Origin: Cellulomonas fimi
GTDB taxonomy: Bacteria; Actinomycetota; Actinomycetes; Actinomycetales; Cellulomonadaceae
Assembly (NCBI RefSeq): GCF_012952065.1
Contig: NZ_JABCJJ010000013.1
Span: forward strand, 1-64,000
Length of the DNA stretch: 64,000 bases
Direction: 5' to 3'
Position 1 is the stretch's first letter. The number at the start of each line of letters is the position of its first letter. A program made the translations under genes and the position numbers. This document shows positions 15,802 to 24,784 of the stretch, in pieces. The notes beneath the pieces were generated by a model. The model was not told the DNA's origin. It saw only the letters and a list, made by a program, of their open reading frames with translations, and did not search any database.

Positions 15802-16677
15802 GTGTCCGCCACCCTCGACATCGCCCCGTTGCGCAGCCTCGTCGCCGTGGCGGACTGCGGCGGGTTCGGGCGGGCGGCGGACGCGCTCCACCTCAGCCAG
15901 TCGGCCGTGAGCCAGCACGTCCGGCGGCTCGAGCGCGTCGTCGGGAAGCCCGTCGTCGTCCGCCGCGGCCGCGGCACGGAGTTCACTCCCGCGGGCATCG
16001 AGCTGCTGGCCCACGCGCGGCTCATCCTCGCAGCGCACGACGGCGCGCTCCTGCGCCTCGTCGGCGGCCCACGGCGGATCGTGCTCGGGTCGACGGAGCA
16101 CGGCGCCCAGGAGCTGCTGCCCGTGGTCGCCGGGGCGCTGGTGGACGAGCTGGACGCCGTCGTGACCTACCGGCTCGACAAGGGCGCCGGGCTCACCGAG
16201 GGCCTCGCGTCCGGCCAGGTCGACGTCGCGCTGCTGCTCGGAGCGCCGCGCTCGCCCGAGGACGGCCGGGTCGCCGCCGACCTGCCGTTGCACTGGGTGC
16301 GCGCGGCCGGGGCGCCGGAACCCGAACCGGGCGCGCCCGTGCCCCTCGTCGCGCTCGACGAGCCGTGCCTCATCCGCGAGTGGGCCGTGGGCACGCTCCG
16401 GCGCGCGGGCCGGACCGCGGACGTCCAGGTGTCGAGCGCGAGCCTGTCCGGGGTGCTCCTGGCCGTGCGTGGCGGCCTCGGGGTCGCCGCGCTCGTGACG
16501 AGCGGGCCGCTGCCCGACGGCCTCGAGCGCTGCACCTCGCTCCCCCCGCTCGAGGCGGTGCCCCTGCGTGCGCGCGCGGCGGCGGGCGGCGGCCGGGCGC
16601 AGGACGTCGTCGTGCGCGCGGTCGCCGCCCACCTCGCTCAGACCCCCGCGGCGACCGCCGTCCCGCGCGGCGCCTGA
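15802..16677 (+). CDS. LysR family transcriptional regulator
   Basis: 291 residues from a GTG start. The N-terminal winged helix-turn-helix (APLRSLVAVADCGGFGRAA, then LSQSAVSQHVRRLERVVG) is followed by a substrate-binding domain of the periplasmic-binding-protein fold. It overlaps the 3' end of the convergent monooxygenase gene by 40 bases. That placement next to the sulfur operon suggests it could be its regulator (as CysB/Cbl-type LysR proteins are elsewhere), but its sequence is not diagnostic. Confidence 0.9.
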   Translation: MSATLDIAPLRSLVAVADCGGFGRAADALHLSQSAVSQHVRRLERVVGKPVVVRRGRGTEFTPAGIELLAHARLILAAHDGALLRLVGGPRRIVLGSTEHGAQELLPVVAGALVDELDAVVTYRLDKGAGLTEGLASGQVDVALLLGAPRSPEDGRVAADLPLHWVRAAGAPEPEPGAPVPLVALDEPCLIREWAVGTLRRAGRTADVQVSSASLSGVLLAVRGGLGVAALVTSGPLPDGLERCTSLPPLEAVPLRARAAAGGGRAQDVVVRAVAAHLAQTPAATAVPRGA

Positions 16678-17714
16678 GCCGCCGCGGCACCCCGCACCAG
16701 CGGGAACACCTGCTCCGCGATCCGCTCCAGCTCGGTGTCCAGCGGCGAGGACTGGATGAGCACGAGGTCGAGGCCGGCCTCGGCGTACGCGTGCAGCTTC
16801 TCCGCGACCTGCTCGGCCGTGCCGACGAGGTCCGGGCGCAGGCCGCGCGTGCCGACCGAGTACTCGCGCAGGCTCACCGCCGTCTCGAGCTGCGAGTGCT
16901 GGACGAACTCCTGGTAGGACGCGTAGCCCGGGCTGCCCGCGCCCGGTGCGGCGGTGATCCGCTCGAGCTCGGCCGCGGCCTCGGCCTCGGTGTCACGCAC
17001 GATGACGTACGCGGCCATCCCGAACTCGGCGAACGGCTCGCGCCCGAGCTGCTCGCGGCGGCGCCGCATCTCCGCGGTCTTCGTGCGGATCTCGTCCACC
17101 GTGCCCCCGTGCATGACGTAGGAGTCGGCGAACCGCGCGATGGACGCCTTGCCCCCGTCGCTCTCGCCGCCCGCCCAGAGCGTGGGGCGACGGCGCGGCT
17201 TCGGCGACAGCACGGCGTCGTGCACCTCGTAGTGGTCGCCCACGTAGGTGAACGGCGTCCGGCGCCACAGCCCGTCGACGACGTCGACCCACTCCTCCGT
17301 GCGGACGTACCGCTCGTCGTGCACGCCGAAGGTGCCGCCGTACTGGCGTGCCTCCTCCTGCCACCACGCCGAGACCACGTTGAGCGCGATCCGCCCGCCG
17401 CTGATCTCGTCGAGGGTCGCGGCCCGCTTGGCCGCGACGGCCGGCAGGTGGAAGCCCGGCCGGACCGCGACCATGATCTCGACCTGCTCGGTCACGGCGG
17501 CGATGGCGGCGGCGAGCTCCCACGCCTCGAGGCTGGGCGCGTCGATGCCCTTGCGGTCGTTGAGGTAGAGCTCGGGCACGAGCGTGATGTCGTACCCGAG
17601 GCGGTCCGCGAGCTGCGACACGTGGCGCACGTAGTCCCAGGTCGCGGGCATGCCCTCGTCCCCCACGTTGCGCAGGAAACCGCCGTAGATCGGCGTCCAG
17701 TAGCCCAGTCTCAT
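16638..17714 (-). CDS. luciferase-like FMN-dependent monooxygenase (SfnG/SsuD-like)
   Basis: 358 residues. The start MRLGYWTPIYGGFLRNVG and the segments AVRPGFHLPAVAAKRAATLDEISGG and NVVSAWWQEEARQYGG mark the alkanesulfonate/dimethylsulfone monooxygenase branch of the luciferase-like family. These enzymes cleave C-S bonds with reduced flavin and oxygen, releasing sulfite or sulfinate. It is the last gene of the nine-gene operon and overlaps the sulfhydrylase stop side by four bases. No flavin reductase is encoded in the operon, so one must come from elsewhere. Exact substrate unknown. Confidence 0.88.
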   Translation of the reverse strand: MRLGYWTPIYGGFLRNVGDEGMPATWDYVRHVSQLADRLGYDITLVPELYLNDRKGIDAPSLEAWELAAAIAAVTEQVEIMVAVRPGFHLPAVAAKRAATLDEISGGRIALNVVSAWWQEEARQYGGTFGVHDERYVRTEEWVDVVDGLWRRTPFTYVGDHYEVHDAVLSPKPRRRPTLWAGGESDGGKASIARFADSYVMHGGTVDEIRTKTAEMRRRREQLGREPFAEFGMAAYVIVRDTEAEAAAELERITAAPGAGSPGYASYQEFVQHSQLETAVSLREYSVGTRGLRPDLVGTAEQVAEKLHAYAEAGLDLVLIQSSPLDTELERIAEQVFPLVRGAAAAQAPRGTAVAAGV

Positions 17715-19075
17715 CGTGCTTCTCCGATCGTGGCGGGGGTTCGTGCAGGTGCGAGGGCAGGTGCGCGCGCAGGCTCGCGGGCGTCGGGGCGCACGTGCGA
17801 GGCCGCGACCGCCGCGGTGAGGTCGGCGACGAGGTCCGCGACCGACTCGAGGCCGACGGAGAGCCGGACCGTCGACGGCCGCACGCCGGCGGCGGCCTGG
17901 TCGGCCGGCTCGAGGTGGCTGTGCGTGGTCGTCGCGGGGTGGATCGCGAGCGAGCGGACGTCGCCGATGTTCGCGACGTGGCTGAACAGCCGCAGACCGT
18001 CGACGACGGCGCGCGCCTGCTCCGCTCCCCCGGCGACGTCGAAGGCGAGCACCGCGCCCGCGCCACGCGGCAGGTACCGCTGCGCGAGCGCGTGCCACGG
18101 GCTCGACGTGAGCCCGGCGTAGTGCACCGCCTCGATCCCCGGCAGGCCCTCGAGCACCCGGGCGATCTCGAGCGTCGACGCGACCTGCCGCTCGACGCGC
18201 ACGTCGAGCGTCTCGACGCCCTGGAGCAGCAGGAAGCTGGTGAAGGGCGTCGAGGACGGGCCGAGGTCGTGCAGGTAGCGCGTCCGGACGAGCGCCGCGT
18301 ACGCGCCGCCCTCGGCGCCGAACCGGTCCCAGAGCACGAGCCCCCCGTAGCGGCGGTAGGGCGCCGTGAGGCGCGGCCACCTCGCCGGCTCGGCGCCGAA
18401 GTCGAACGTCCCGCCGTCGACGACGATGCCGCCGAGCGCCGTGCCGTGACCGCCGAGGAGCTTCGTCGTCGAGTGCACGACGACGTCGGCGCCGTGCTCG
18501 ATCGGCCGCAGCAGGTACGGCGAGGCCAGCGTGCTGTCGACGACCAGCGGCACGCCGGCGTCGTGCGCGATGCCCGCGACGAGCTCCACGTCGAGGACGT
18601 CCCCGCGCGGGTTCCCGATGCTCTCGGCGAAGAACGCCCGCGTCCGCGGCTCGACGGCTCGCCGCCACGCGTCCTCGTCGTCCGGGTCCACGAACGTGGT
18701 GCGGATCCCGAGGTCGGCGAACGTCTCGTCGAGCAGGTCGAAGGTGCCGCCGTACAGCGAGGTCGCGGCGACCACGTGGTCACCGGCGCCCGCGAGCGCG
18801 AGCAGCGCGAGCGCCACCGCGGACTGGCCCGACGCCGTCGCGACCGCGGCGACCCCGCCCTCGAGGGCCGCGAGCCGCTGCTCGAGCACGGCCGACGTCG
18901 GGTTGCCCGTGCGCGAGTAGAGGTTGCCGGGGGTCGTCAGGGAGAAGATGCCCTCGGCGTGGTCCGTGTCGTCGAAGGTGTACGCGGCCGTCTGGTAGAT
19001 CGGGGTCGCGCGGGCGCGCTGGGCGCTGTCCGGCCCGGCCCCGCTGTGCACCTGGCGGGTCGCGAAGCCGGTCAT
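17711..19075 (-). CDS. metY: O-acetylhomoserine sulfhydrylase (Cys/Met metabolism PLP enzyme)
   Basis: 454 residues. N-terminal ATRQVHSGAGPDSAQRA and YSRTGNPTS, the region ASGQSAVALALLAL, and the PLP lysine in VHSTTKLLGGHGTALGG identify the fold-type I gamma-synthase family. Sulfhydrylase-specific features are the long FRRYGGLVLWDRFGAEGG-like insertion and the C-terminal VRLSVGLESVADLVADL. The enzyme makes homocysteine from O-acetylhomoserine and sulfide. It would use reduced sulfur delivered by the monooxygenases after sulfite reduction. About 20 residues of alanine/proline tail extend the C-terminus. Confidence 0.9.
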   Translation of the reverse strand: MTGFATRQVHSGAGPDSAQRARATPIYQTAAYTFDDTDHAEGIFSLTTPGNLYSRTGNPTSAVLEQRLAALEGGVAAVATASGQSAVALALLALAGAGDHVVAATSLYGGTFDLLDETFADLGIRTTFVDPDDEDAWRRAVEPRTRAFFAESIGNPRGDVLDVELVAGIAHDAGVPLVVDSTLASPYLLRPIEHGADVVVHSTTKLLGGHGTALGGIVVDGGTFDFGAEPARWPRLTAPYRRYGGLVLWDRFGAEGGAYAALVRTRYLHDLGPSSTPFTSFLLLQGVETLDVRVERQVASTLEIARVLEGLPGIEAVHYAGLTSSPWHALAQRYLPRGAGAVLAFDVAGGAEQARAVVDGLRLFSHVANIGDVRSLAIHPATTTHSHLEPADQAAAGVRPSTVRLSVGLESVADLVADLTAAVAASHVRPDAREPARAPALAPARTPATIGEAR

Positions 19076-19941
19076 CGTCCGGCCGCCTGCACGAGACCCC
19101 GGCCGAGGTCCTGCACGAGCTCCTGGCCGAGATCCTGGCCGAGGTCGACGGGCTGCAGGAGCGGCCCGCCGGGCGCGGCGCCCGGCGCGGCGACCCGCGA
19201 CCCGCGCAGGTCCTCGAGGAACTGGACGACAGCCGCGGCGACGCTGCGGTGCGCCGCGTCGTTCAGCACGTCGTGGACGCCGCCGCGCACCGCGAGCACC
19301 GACGCGGCGGGCCACGACCGCACCGCGCCCACGACGGCGTCGACCGGGCTCAGCGGGTCCGCCGCGCCGTGCAGCACGAGCGCGGGCAGCCCGACGCGCC
19401 ACGCCCCGGCCGCCTCGGCCCACCGACGAGCCGCTGCCGACGTGCGGCGCAGCTCGTCCGCCCGGTCGCCGGCCGTCGACTCCCAGACGCCGCGGTGCAC
19501 CGGGCACGTGGTGCGCGACGCGACGACGTCGGCGTCGGCCGGCGCGGGGCGCCCGTCGCCGACGACCGCGCCGGCGAGGACGAGGCCGTCCGGGACGACC
19601 CGACCCGTGACGACGGACTCCACCGCCGCACCGGCCGAGGCGTCCGCGGCGACCACGACGACCGGGCCCACGAGCGGGGCGTCGAGGCCGGCCCATGCCG
19701 CCTCGAGCGCGGCGGCGTCGTCGGGCACCTCCAGGAGCACCTCGACCTGGTAGCCGTCCCCGCTGAGCCGGCGCCCGAGCCGCGCGTAGTGCTGCGGTCC
19801 CTCGCCCCGCCCGGGGAGCACGACGACGGTCCCGCGGACAGCCGCCTGCGGCGCCCACGACGTCGGGACGGGCCGGTTCACCGCGTCGACCACAGCGTCG
19901 GTCACGGCGTCGGACACGGCGTCCGTCACGGCGGCGCTCAT
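19072..19941 (-). CDS. alpha/beta hydrolase
   Basis: 289 residues. The fold is visible in TVVVLPGRGEGPQHYARLGR, VVVAADASAGAAVESVV (nucleophile elbow position, with ADASAG in place of GxSxG), LPALVLHGAADPLSP and GGVHDVLNDAAH, the last two giving acid and histidine. Low-complexity ends are unusual: a VTDAV-type repeat at the N-terminus and DLGQ/DLGR repeats at the C-terminus. It sits between the two oxidation/sulfhydrylase steps of the operon with four-base overlaps on both sides. It may release a thiol or sulfonate from an ester, or remove an acyl group; this is inference. Confidence 0.8.
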   Translation of the reverse strand: MSAAVTDAVSDAVTDAVVDAVNRPVPTSWAPQAAVRGTVVVLPGRGEGPQHYARLGRRLSGDGYQVEVLLEVPDDAAALEAAWAGLDAPLVGPVVVVAADASAGAAVESVVTGRVVPDGLVLAGAVVGDGRPAPADADVVASRTTCPVHRGVWESTAGDRADELRRTSAAARRWAEAAGAWRVGLPALVLHGAADPLSPVDAVVGAVRSWPAASVLAVRGGVHDVLNDAAHRSVAAAVVQFLEDLRGSRVAAPGAAPGGPLLQPVDLGQDLGQELVQDLGRGLVQAAGR

Positions 19942-21065
19942 GCGACACCCACCGAGGCGGCCAGGCCGGCGACGGACGCGGCCTCACGCGCCGCCGCACC
20001 GGCCCGCAGCCGGGGCACGAGCTCCTCGCCCCACTCGCGGACGTCCTGCAGCGGGTCGAACCCGCGGATGAGGAACCGGGTGACACCCAGGTCGTGGTAC
20101 CGCAGCAGCGCCTCGGCCACCTGCTCGGCCGTGCCGACCGGCGCGGTCGAGTTGCCGCCCGGACCGGTCAGCCGGGTGATGCCCAGCCACAGCCGCTCGT
20201 CGTGCACCTCGTCCTGGGCTGCCGCCTCCTGGAGCCGCTGCGCCGAGACGGGCGCGCCGTCGCCGGCTGAGCGTGAGCGGAACCAGCCGGCCTGCCCGGG
20301 TGCACCGACGCGCTCCGCGGTCGCGGCGGCGATCCGCCGCGCCTTGTCCCAGGCGGCGTCCTCGGTCTGCGCCACGATCGGGCGCAGCGAGACGGAGAGC
20401 TCGACCTCCCGGCCGAGCTCGGCCGCGCGGGCCCGGATCAGGGCGATGCGCTCCGCGGTCGGGGCGAGCGGCTCGCCGAAGAGCATGAACGTGTCGGCGT
20501 GCCGCGCCCCGACCTCGACGGCCTCGGGCGACTGCCCGCCGAAGAAGATCGGCACGGGCGCGTGCGGCTTGACCGCGCTGAACGCGCCCTCGTAGCGGTA
20601 GAACTCGCCCTCGTGGTCGAACGGCTCGTCGGAGGTGAGCGTGCGCCGGAGCACCTCGATGAACTCGCCGGTGCGGCGGTAGCGCGCGGGCTTGTCCGAG
20701 AAGTCGCCCTCGCGCCGCTGGTCGGCGTCGCTCCCGCCCGAGATGTGGTGGATCGCGACGCGGCCCGGGCCGTGCAGGTTCTCGAGCGTCGCGAGCTTGC
20801 GTGCGGCCAGGACGGGCTCGACGAAGCCGGGGCGGTGCGCGAGCAGGACTCCCAGCCGCTCGGTGCTCGCGAGCACGTGGGCCCCGAGCGCGAAGCCGTC
20901 GGGCGCGGACGCCGAGTAGCCGATCAGCGTCCGGTCGAAGCCCGCCTCCTCGTGGGCGCGCGCGAAGGCCCGCAGGAAGGCCGGGTCGACGATCGGCCGC
21001 TGGTCCCAGCCGAGCGACTCGGACCCGTTCTGCGGTGCGACCATGCCGAGGATCTGGATGCTCAT
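19938..21065 (-). CDS. luciferase-like FMN-dependent monooxygenase (SsuD-like)
   Basis: 375 residues. MSIQILGMVAPQNGSES, HEEAGFDRTLIGYSASAPDG, LAHRPGFVEPVLAARKLATLE, and IHHISGGSDADQRREGD mark an alkanesulfonate-type monooxygenase. The C-terminal LLRYHDLGVTRFLIRGFDPL is typical. Only weakly similar by eye to the enzyme at 16638, so the two probably act on different substrates or successive steps. It is the first enzyme gene after the transport genes, separated from them by a 49-base gap holding a 14-bp repeat. Confidence 0.88.
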   Translation of the reverse strand: MSIQILGMVAPQNGSESLGWDQRPIVDPAFLRAFARAHEEAGFDRTLIGYSASAPDGFALGAHVLASTERLGVLLAHRPGFVEPVLAARKLATLENLHGPGRVAIHHISGGSDADQRREGDFSDKPARYRRTGEFIEVLRRTLTSDEPFDHEGEFYRYEGAFSAVKPHAPVPIFFGGQSPEAVEVGARHADTFMLFGEPLAPTAERIALIRARAAELGREVELSVSLRPIVAQTEDAAWDKARRIAAATAERVGAPGQAGWFRSRSAGDGAPVSAQRLQEAAAQDEVHDERLWLGITRLTGPGGNSTAPVGTAEQVAEALLRYHDLGVTRFLIRGFDPLQDVREWGEELVPRLRAGAAAREAASVAGLAASVGVA

Positions 21066-21077
21066 GGTTCTCTCCTT

Positions 21078-21117
21078 GGGTGGGGCTGTCAGGGTGGGGC
21101 TGTCAGGGTGGGGCTCA
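21078..21117. repeat. 14-bp tandem repeat in the operon gap
   Basis: GGGTGGGGCTGTCA occurs twice and a third time in shortened form between the transport and enzyme genes. It is the only sizeable gap in the operon. Confidence 0.8.
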
Positions 21118-22023
21118 CGCGTGCGCGAGCTGGTCGGCCTCGAGCTCGGCGCGCAGCCGGTTGCGCAGCTCGACGCTCGCGCCGCGGCCCGCGAGGGTCC
21201 CGTTCGAGGCGAGGAGCATGCGCGTGTACGGGTGCTGCGGGGAGGCGAGGACCTCGGCAGTCGTCCCGTGCTCGACGACGCGCCCGCGGTGCAGGACCAG
21301 CACGCGGTCGCTGATGGCGGCGACCGACCCGAGGTCGTGCGAGATGACCAGCAGGCCGAGGCCGTCGCGCCCGAGCCGGTCGAGCAGCTGGAGCACGTGG
21401 TGGCGGTGCGCGGCGTCGAGCGCGCTCACGGGCTCGTCGCACAGCAGCAGTCGCGGGCGGACCGCGAGGGCCCGGGCGATCGCGACCCGCTGGCGCTGAC
21501 CGCCCGACAGCTGGCCTGGATGCCGGTCCGCCAGCTCCGGGTCGAGGCCGACGTCCGCGAGGGTCTCGGCCACGCGCGCGCTGATCTCGCCCGCGCGGAG
21601 ACCGCCCTGCACCTCGAGCCCCTCGGCGACCGACCGGCCCACCGTGCGGTCCGGGTGGAGGCTGCGCAGCGGGTCCTGGAAGACGTACTGCAGGTGACCC
21701 TCGCGCCGGAACCGTCGCAGGGCGCGGGGGCGCAGCGTCGAGGGCTCGACGCCGTCGACGGTCACCCGGCCCGCCGCCGGTCGGACGAGACCGAGCGCGG
21801 CGCGCGCGAGCGTCGTCTTGCCCGACCCGGTCTCGCCGATGAGCCCGACGACCTCGCCCGCGTGCACGGTCAGGTCGACGCCGCGCAGCACGGGGCGTCC
21901 ACCGAGGTCCACGCGCAGCTGCTCGGCGACGAGGAGCGGGACGCCGGTCGGGGCCGCACCGGCCCGGGGCACGCCGGGCGACGCCGCACCGGGTCGCGGT
22001 GCGGCCGGCTGGGAGTCACGCAT
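21115..22023 (-). CDS. peptide/nickel-type ABC importer ATPase, second (DppF-like)
   Basis: 302 residues. Walker A GETGSGKTT, Q-loop YVFQDPLRSLHPDRT, signature HPGQLSGGQRQRVAIARAL, Walker B LLLCDEPVSALD and switch HDLGS are intact. The C-terminal HPYTRMLL motif marks the oligopeptide/dipeptide class. It is paired with the ATPase encoded at 22016, overlapping it by eight bases. The N-terminal 30 residues are proline/alanine-rich. Confidence 0.93.
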   Translation of the reverse strand: MRDSQPAAPRPGAASPGVPRAGAAPTGVPLLVAEQLRVDLGGRPVLRGVDLTVHAGEVVGLIGETGSGKTTLARAALGLVRPAAGRVTVDGVEPSTLRPRALRRFRREGHLQYVFQDPLRSLHPDRTVGRSVAEGLEVQGGLRAGEISARVAETLADVGLDPELADRHPGQLSGGQRQRVAIARALAVRPRLLLCDEPVSALDAAHRHHVLQLLDRLGRDGLGLLVISHDLGSVAAISDRVLVLHRGRVVEHGTTAEVLASPQHPYTRMLLASNGTLAGRGASVELRNRLRAELEADQLAHA

Positions 22024-22834
22024 GGGTACCGTCCCGGTCGAGGTAGCGGTCGAGCGCGTAGGCCTCGTGGTGCTCCACGAGGAGGCGGGTGTAGGGGTGC
22101 TGCGGGTCGTCCAGGACGCGCCGGGTCGGTCCGGCCTCGACGACCTCGCCGTCGCGGAGCACCAGCAGCTGCTCGGTGCTCCGGGCGACGACCGTGAGGT
22201 CGTGCGAGACGACCACGAGCGCGAGGTCCCGCTCCGCCCGGATCGCGTCGAGCAGGTCGAGCACCTCGGCCTGCACGGTGACGTCGAGCGCGGTGGTGAC
22301 CTCGTCCGCGACGAGGAGCTCGGGCTCGAGACTGATGGCGACGGCGATCAGGACGCGCTGGAGCATGCCGCCCGACAGCTCGTGCGGGTGCTGCCGCGCC
22401 ACCAGCGCCGGGCGGTGCAGGCCCAGGCGCTCGAGCAGCTCGACCGCCCTGTCCCGCGCCTCGCGCCGGCGCAGACCGCCGCGCACCCGGAGCACCTCCG
22501 CGAGCTGACGACCCACCGGCACGGACGGGTTGAGGTACGAGCCCGGGTCCTGGAACACGGCAGCGATGCGCGCGCCGCGCACGTCCTGCCACTGTCGCGG
22601 CGTGAGCCGGGCGAGGTCCGCGCCGTCGAACCGCACGCTGCCGCCCGCCACCGAGACGCCGGGCGGCAGCAGCCCGAGCAGCGACCGGCACGTGAGCGTC
22701 TTTCCTGAGCCGGACTCGCCGACGATGCCGAGCGACCCGCCGCGCGGGACGGTGAAGGACACGCCGCGCACCACCTCGCGGCCGTCGGGTGCGGTGAGGC
22801 GGAGGTCGGTGACCTCCAGCAGGTCAGCGCGCAC
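22016..22834 (-). CDS. peptide/nickel-type ABC importer ATPase, first (DppD-like)
   Basis: 272 residues from the GTG at 22834, chosen because GGGAGG lies six bases upstream; it overlaps the permease stop by 11 bases. A longer start at 22879 is possible. Walker A GESGSGKTL, signature ELSGGMLQRVLIA, Walker B LLVADEVTTALD and the HPYTRLLV tail are clear. In Walker B the usual P of DEPT is V (DEVTTALD), a small deviation that leaves the catalytic E intact. Confidence 0.92.
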   Translation of the reverse strand: MRADLLEVTDLRLTAPDGREVVRGVSFTVPRGGSLGIVGESGSGKTLTCRSLLGLLPPGVSVAGGSVRFDGADLARLTPRQWQDVRGARIAAVFQDPGSYLNPSVPVGRQLAEVLRVRGGLRRREARDRAVELLERLGLHRPALVARQHPHELSGGMLQRVLIAVAISLEPELLVADEVTTALDVTVQAEVLDLLDAIRAERDLALVVVSHDLTVVARSTEQLLVLRDGEVVEAGPTRRVLDDPQHPYTRLLVEHHEAYALDRYLDRDGTHA

Positions 22835-23681
22835 GGGACACCTCCCGCCGCACGGCGTGCGCCGCACGCCCGCTGTCACCGCCGGCGTCGCGGACGGCGT
22901 CGGCCAGCGCGTTGAGCGCCCCGACCGTGACCATGATCATGAGCGACGGCGCCAGCGGGCCGTCGAGGCGGTAGGTGAGGTACAGCAGGTCGCTCGCGAG
23001 CATGCCGCCCCAGGTGGGGGCGGGCGGTTCGACGCCGATCCCCAGGAAGGTCAGCGACGAGACCACGAGCAGGCCGGTCGCGAGGAGGTTCGCGGTCGTC
23101 ACGACGACCGTCGGCAGCACGGCGGGCCAGACGTGCGTCGCCAGCACGCGCCAGCGCGGGACCCCGAGGAGGTGGGCGGCCTCGACGTGCTGCGCGCCGT
23201 GCTTGCTGAGCGCGGCGGCGCGCACCACGCGGAAGTAGACCGGCGCCACGAGCACGCCGACGGCGATCATCGCCTGGAAGAGCCCGTTCCCGAACAGCCC
23301 CGCGACCGCGATCGCGAAGATGATGAACGGCAGCGCCATGAGCGTGTCGGCGAACCGGAGCGAGAGCCAGGCCGGCACACGACCGACGAACACGCTGAGC
23401 ATGCCCGGGACGACGCCGACGGCGGCGCCGATCGCGACCGCGACGACCGCCGCGAGCACCGACACCCGGGCGCCTGCGAGCAGCCGCGAGAGCACGTCCC
23501 GACCCAGGTAGTCGGTGCCGAGCCAGTGGGCCGCCGAAGGTCCCTGGAGGCGCACCGTCGTGTCCTGCGCGAGCGGGTCGTACGGCGCCAGGGCGGCGCC
23601 GACCACGGCGAGGACCAGGACGAGCGCGAGCACGACGGCGGCCGCGGCGCCGGTCCGGCTGCTCAGTGCCCGGCGGATCAT
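22824..23681 (-). CDS. peptide/nickel-type ABC importer permease (DppC-like)
   Basis: 285 residues. The N-terminal span (AVVLALVLVLAVVGAALAPY), then HWLGTDYLGRDVLSRLLAGAR, the family signature of DppC/OppC. The coupling (EAA) region EAAHLLGVPRWRVLATHVWP is followed by TFLGIGVEPPAPTWGGML. Six spans in total. Start overlaps the upstream permease stop by four bases. Confidence 0.94.
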   Translation of the reverse strand: MIRRALSSRTGAAAAVVLALVLVLAVVGAALAPYDPLAQDTTVRLQGPSAAHWLGTDYLGRDVLSRLLAGARVSVLAAVVAVAIGAAVGVVPGMLSVFVGRVPAWLSLRFADTLMALPFIIFAIAVAGLFGNGLFQAMIAVGVLVAPVYFRVVRAAALSKHGAQHVEAAHLLGVPRWRVLATHVWPAVLPTVVVTTANLLATGLLVVSSLTFLGIGVEPPAPTWGGMLASDLLYLTYRLDGPLAPSLMIMVTVGALNALADAVRDAGGDSGRAAHAVRREVSRAR

Positions 23682-24784
23682 GCCGCACGCACCGAGGCGG
23701 GCAGCAGGCGCGCCTGGACGACGTCGACGACGAGCGACGACGCGAGCACGACGACGACCGCGACCAGGAGGGTGCCCTGGACGACCGGGACGTCGCCCCG
23801 CATCGCCGCGTCGCGCGCCAGCTGACCGAGGCCGGGCATCTGGAACACCGCCTCCGTGATCACCGCCCCGCCGACGAGCCGCGGCACGTGCAGCCCGACG
23901 ACGGCGACGGCGGGCGCCACGCCGTTGCGCAGGACGTGGCCGAGCACGACCCGCCGTCCGGACAGGCCCCGCACCCGCGCGCCGACGACGTAGTTCTCGC
24001 CGAGCGCGGAGACCAGGCCCGTCCGCAGCTGGCGGGCGACGTCGGCCGCCGTGTCGAGGCTCAGGGCGACGGCGGGCAGCACGAGCGAGGTGAGCCAGGC
24101 CGTGACGCTCACGGAGGGCGGCACGTACCCGCCCGCGGGGAGGACGGGCACCAGGACCGCGAACACGATGATGAGCCCGATCCCCGCGACGAACGCGGGC
24201 ACCGTCGTCAGCGCGGCCGAGACCGCGGTCACGGCGCGGTCGAGCAGGCGGCCGCGGTGCAGCGCTGCGGCGATCCCCGCGGCCCCGCCGAAGAGCACGG
24301 CGAGCACGAGCGCGAAGCCCGCGACCGACAGGCTCACCGGCAGTCGCTGGGCGATCGACTCGGTGACCGGGATCTGCGTGAACCAGGACGCGCCGAGGTC
24401 CCCGCGCGCCGCGGCGCCGACCCACGACACGTACTGCTGCCACACGGGCCGGTCGAGGCCGAGCTCGCGCTCCATGCGCGCGACGTCCTCCGGGCCCGCG
24501 ACGTCCCCGACCACCGCGGCCGCCGGGTCCTGCCCGCCGAACGCTCCCAGCGCGAACGTGATGCCGCTCGCGAGGAGCAGCACGGGGACCGCCGTCGTGA
24601 CGCCCCGGCCGAGCGTGGCGCCCACGGCGCGCAGCGCGGCGTGCCGGGGCAGGTCGAGCCGCTCGTCGAGCGGTGCGGCGACGACCGCTCCGGCGCCCGG
24701 GGCTGCCGCACCCGAGGGCCCCGGCACGGACGCGCGGCCCGGGGCCGCGTGCTCGCGGCGCGCCGTCGCCACGGTCCCGGTCAC
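23678..24784 (-). CDS. peptide/nickel-type ABC importer permease (DppB-like)
   Basis: 368 residues from a GTG overlapping the binding-protein stop. About 70 alanine/proline-rich residues precede the first membrane span. ELGLDRPVWQQYVSWVGAAARGDLGASW is the DppB hallmark, and the coupling region is GARVRGLSGRRVVLGHVLRNGVAP. TEAVFQMPGLGQLARDA closes the family pattern. It forms the channel with the 22824 product. Confidence 0.93.
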   Translation of the reverse strand: MTGTVATARREHAAPGRASVPGPSGAAAPGAGAVVAAPLDERLDLPRHAALRAVGATLGRGVTTAVPVLLLASGITFALGAFGGQDPAAAVVGDVAGPEDVARMERELGLDRPVWQQYVSWVGAAARGDLGASWFTQIPVTESIAQRLPVSLSVAGFALVLAVLFGGAAGIAAALHRGRLLDRAVTAVSAALTTVPAFVAGIGLIIVFAVLVPVLPAGGYVPPSVSVTAWLTSLVLPAVALSLDTAADVARQLRTGLVSALGENYVVGARVRGLSGRRVVLGHVLRNGVAPAVAVVGLHVPRLVGGAVITEAVFQMPGLGQLARDAAMRGDVPVVQGTLLVAVVVVLASSLVVDVVQARLLPASVRAA

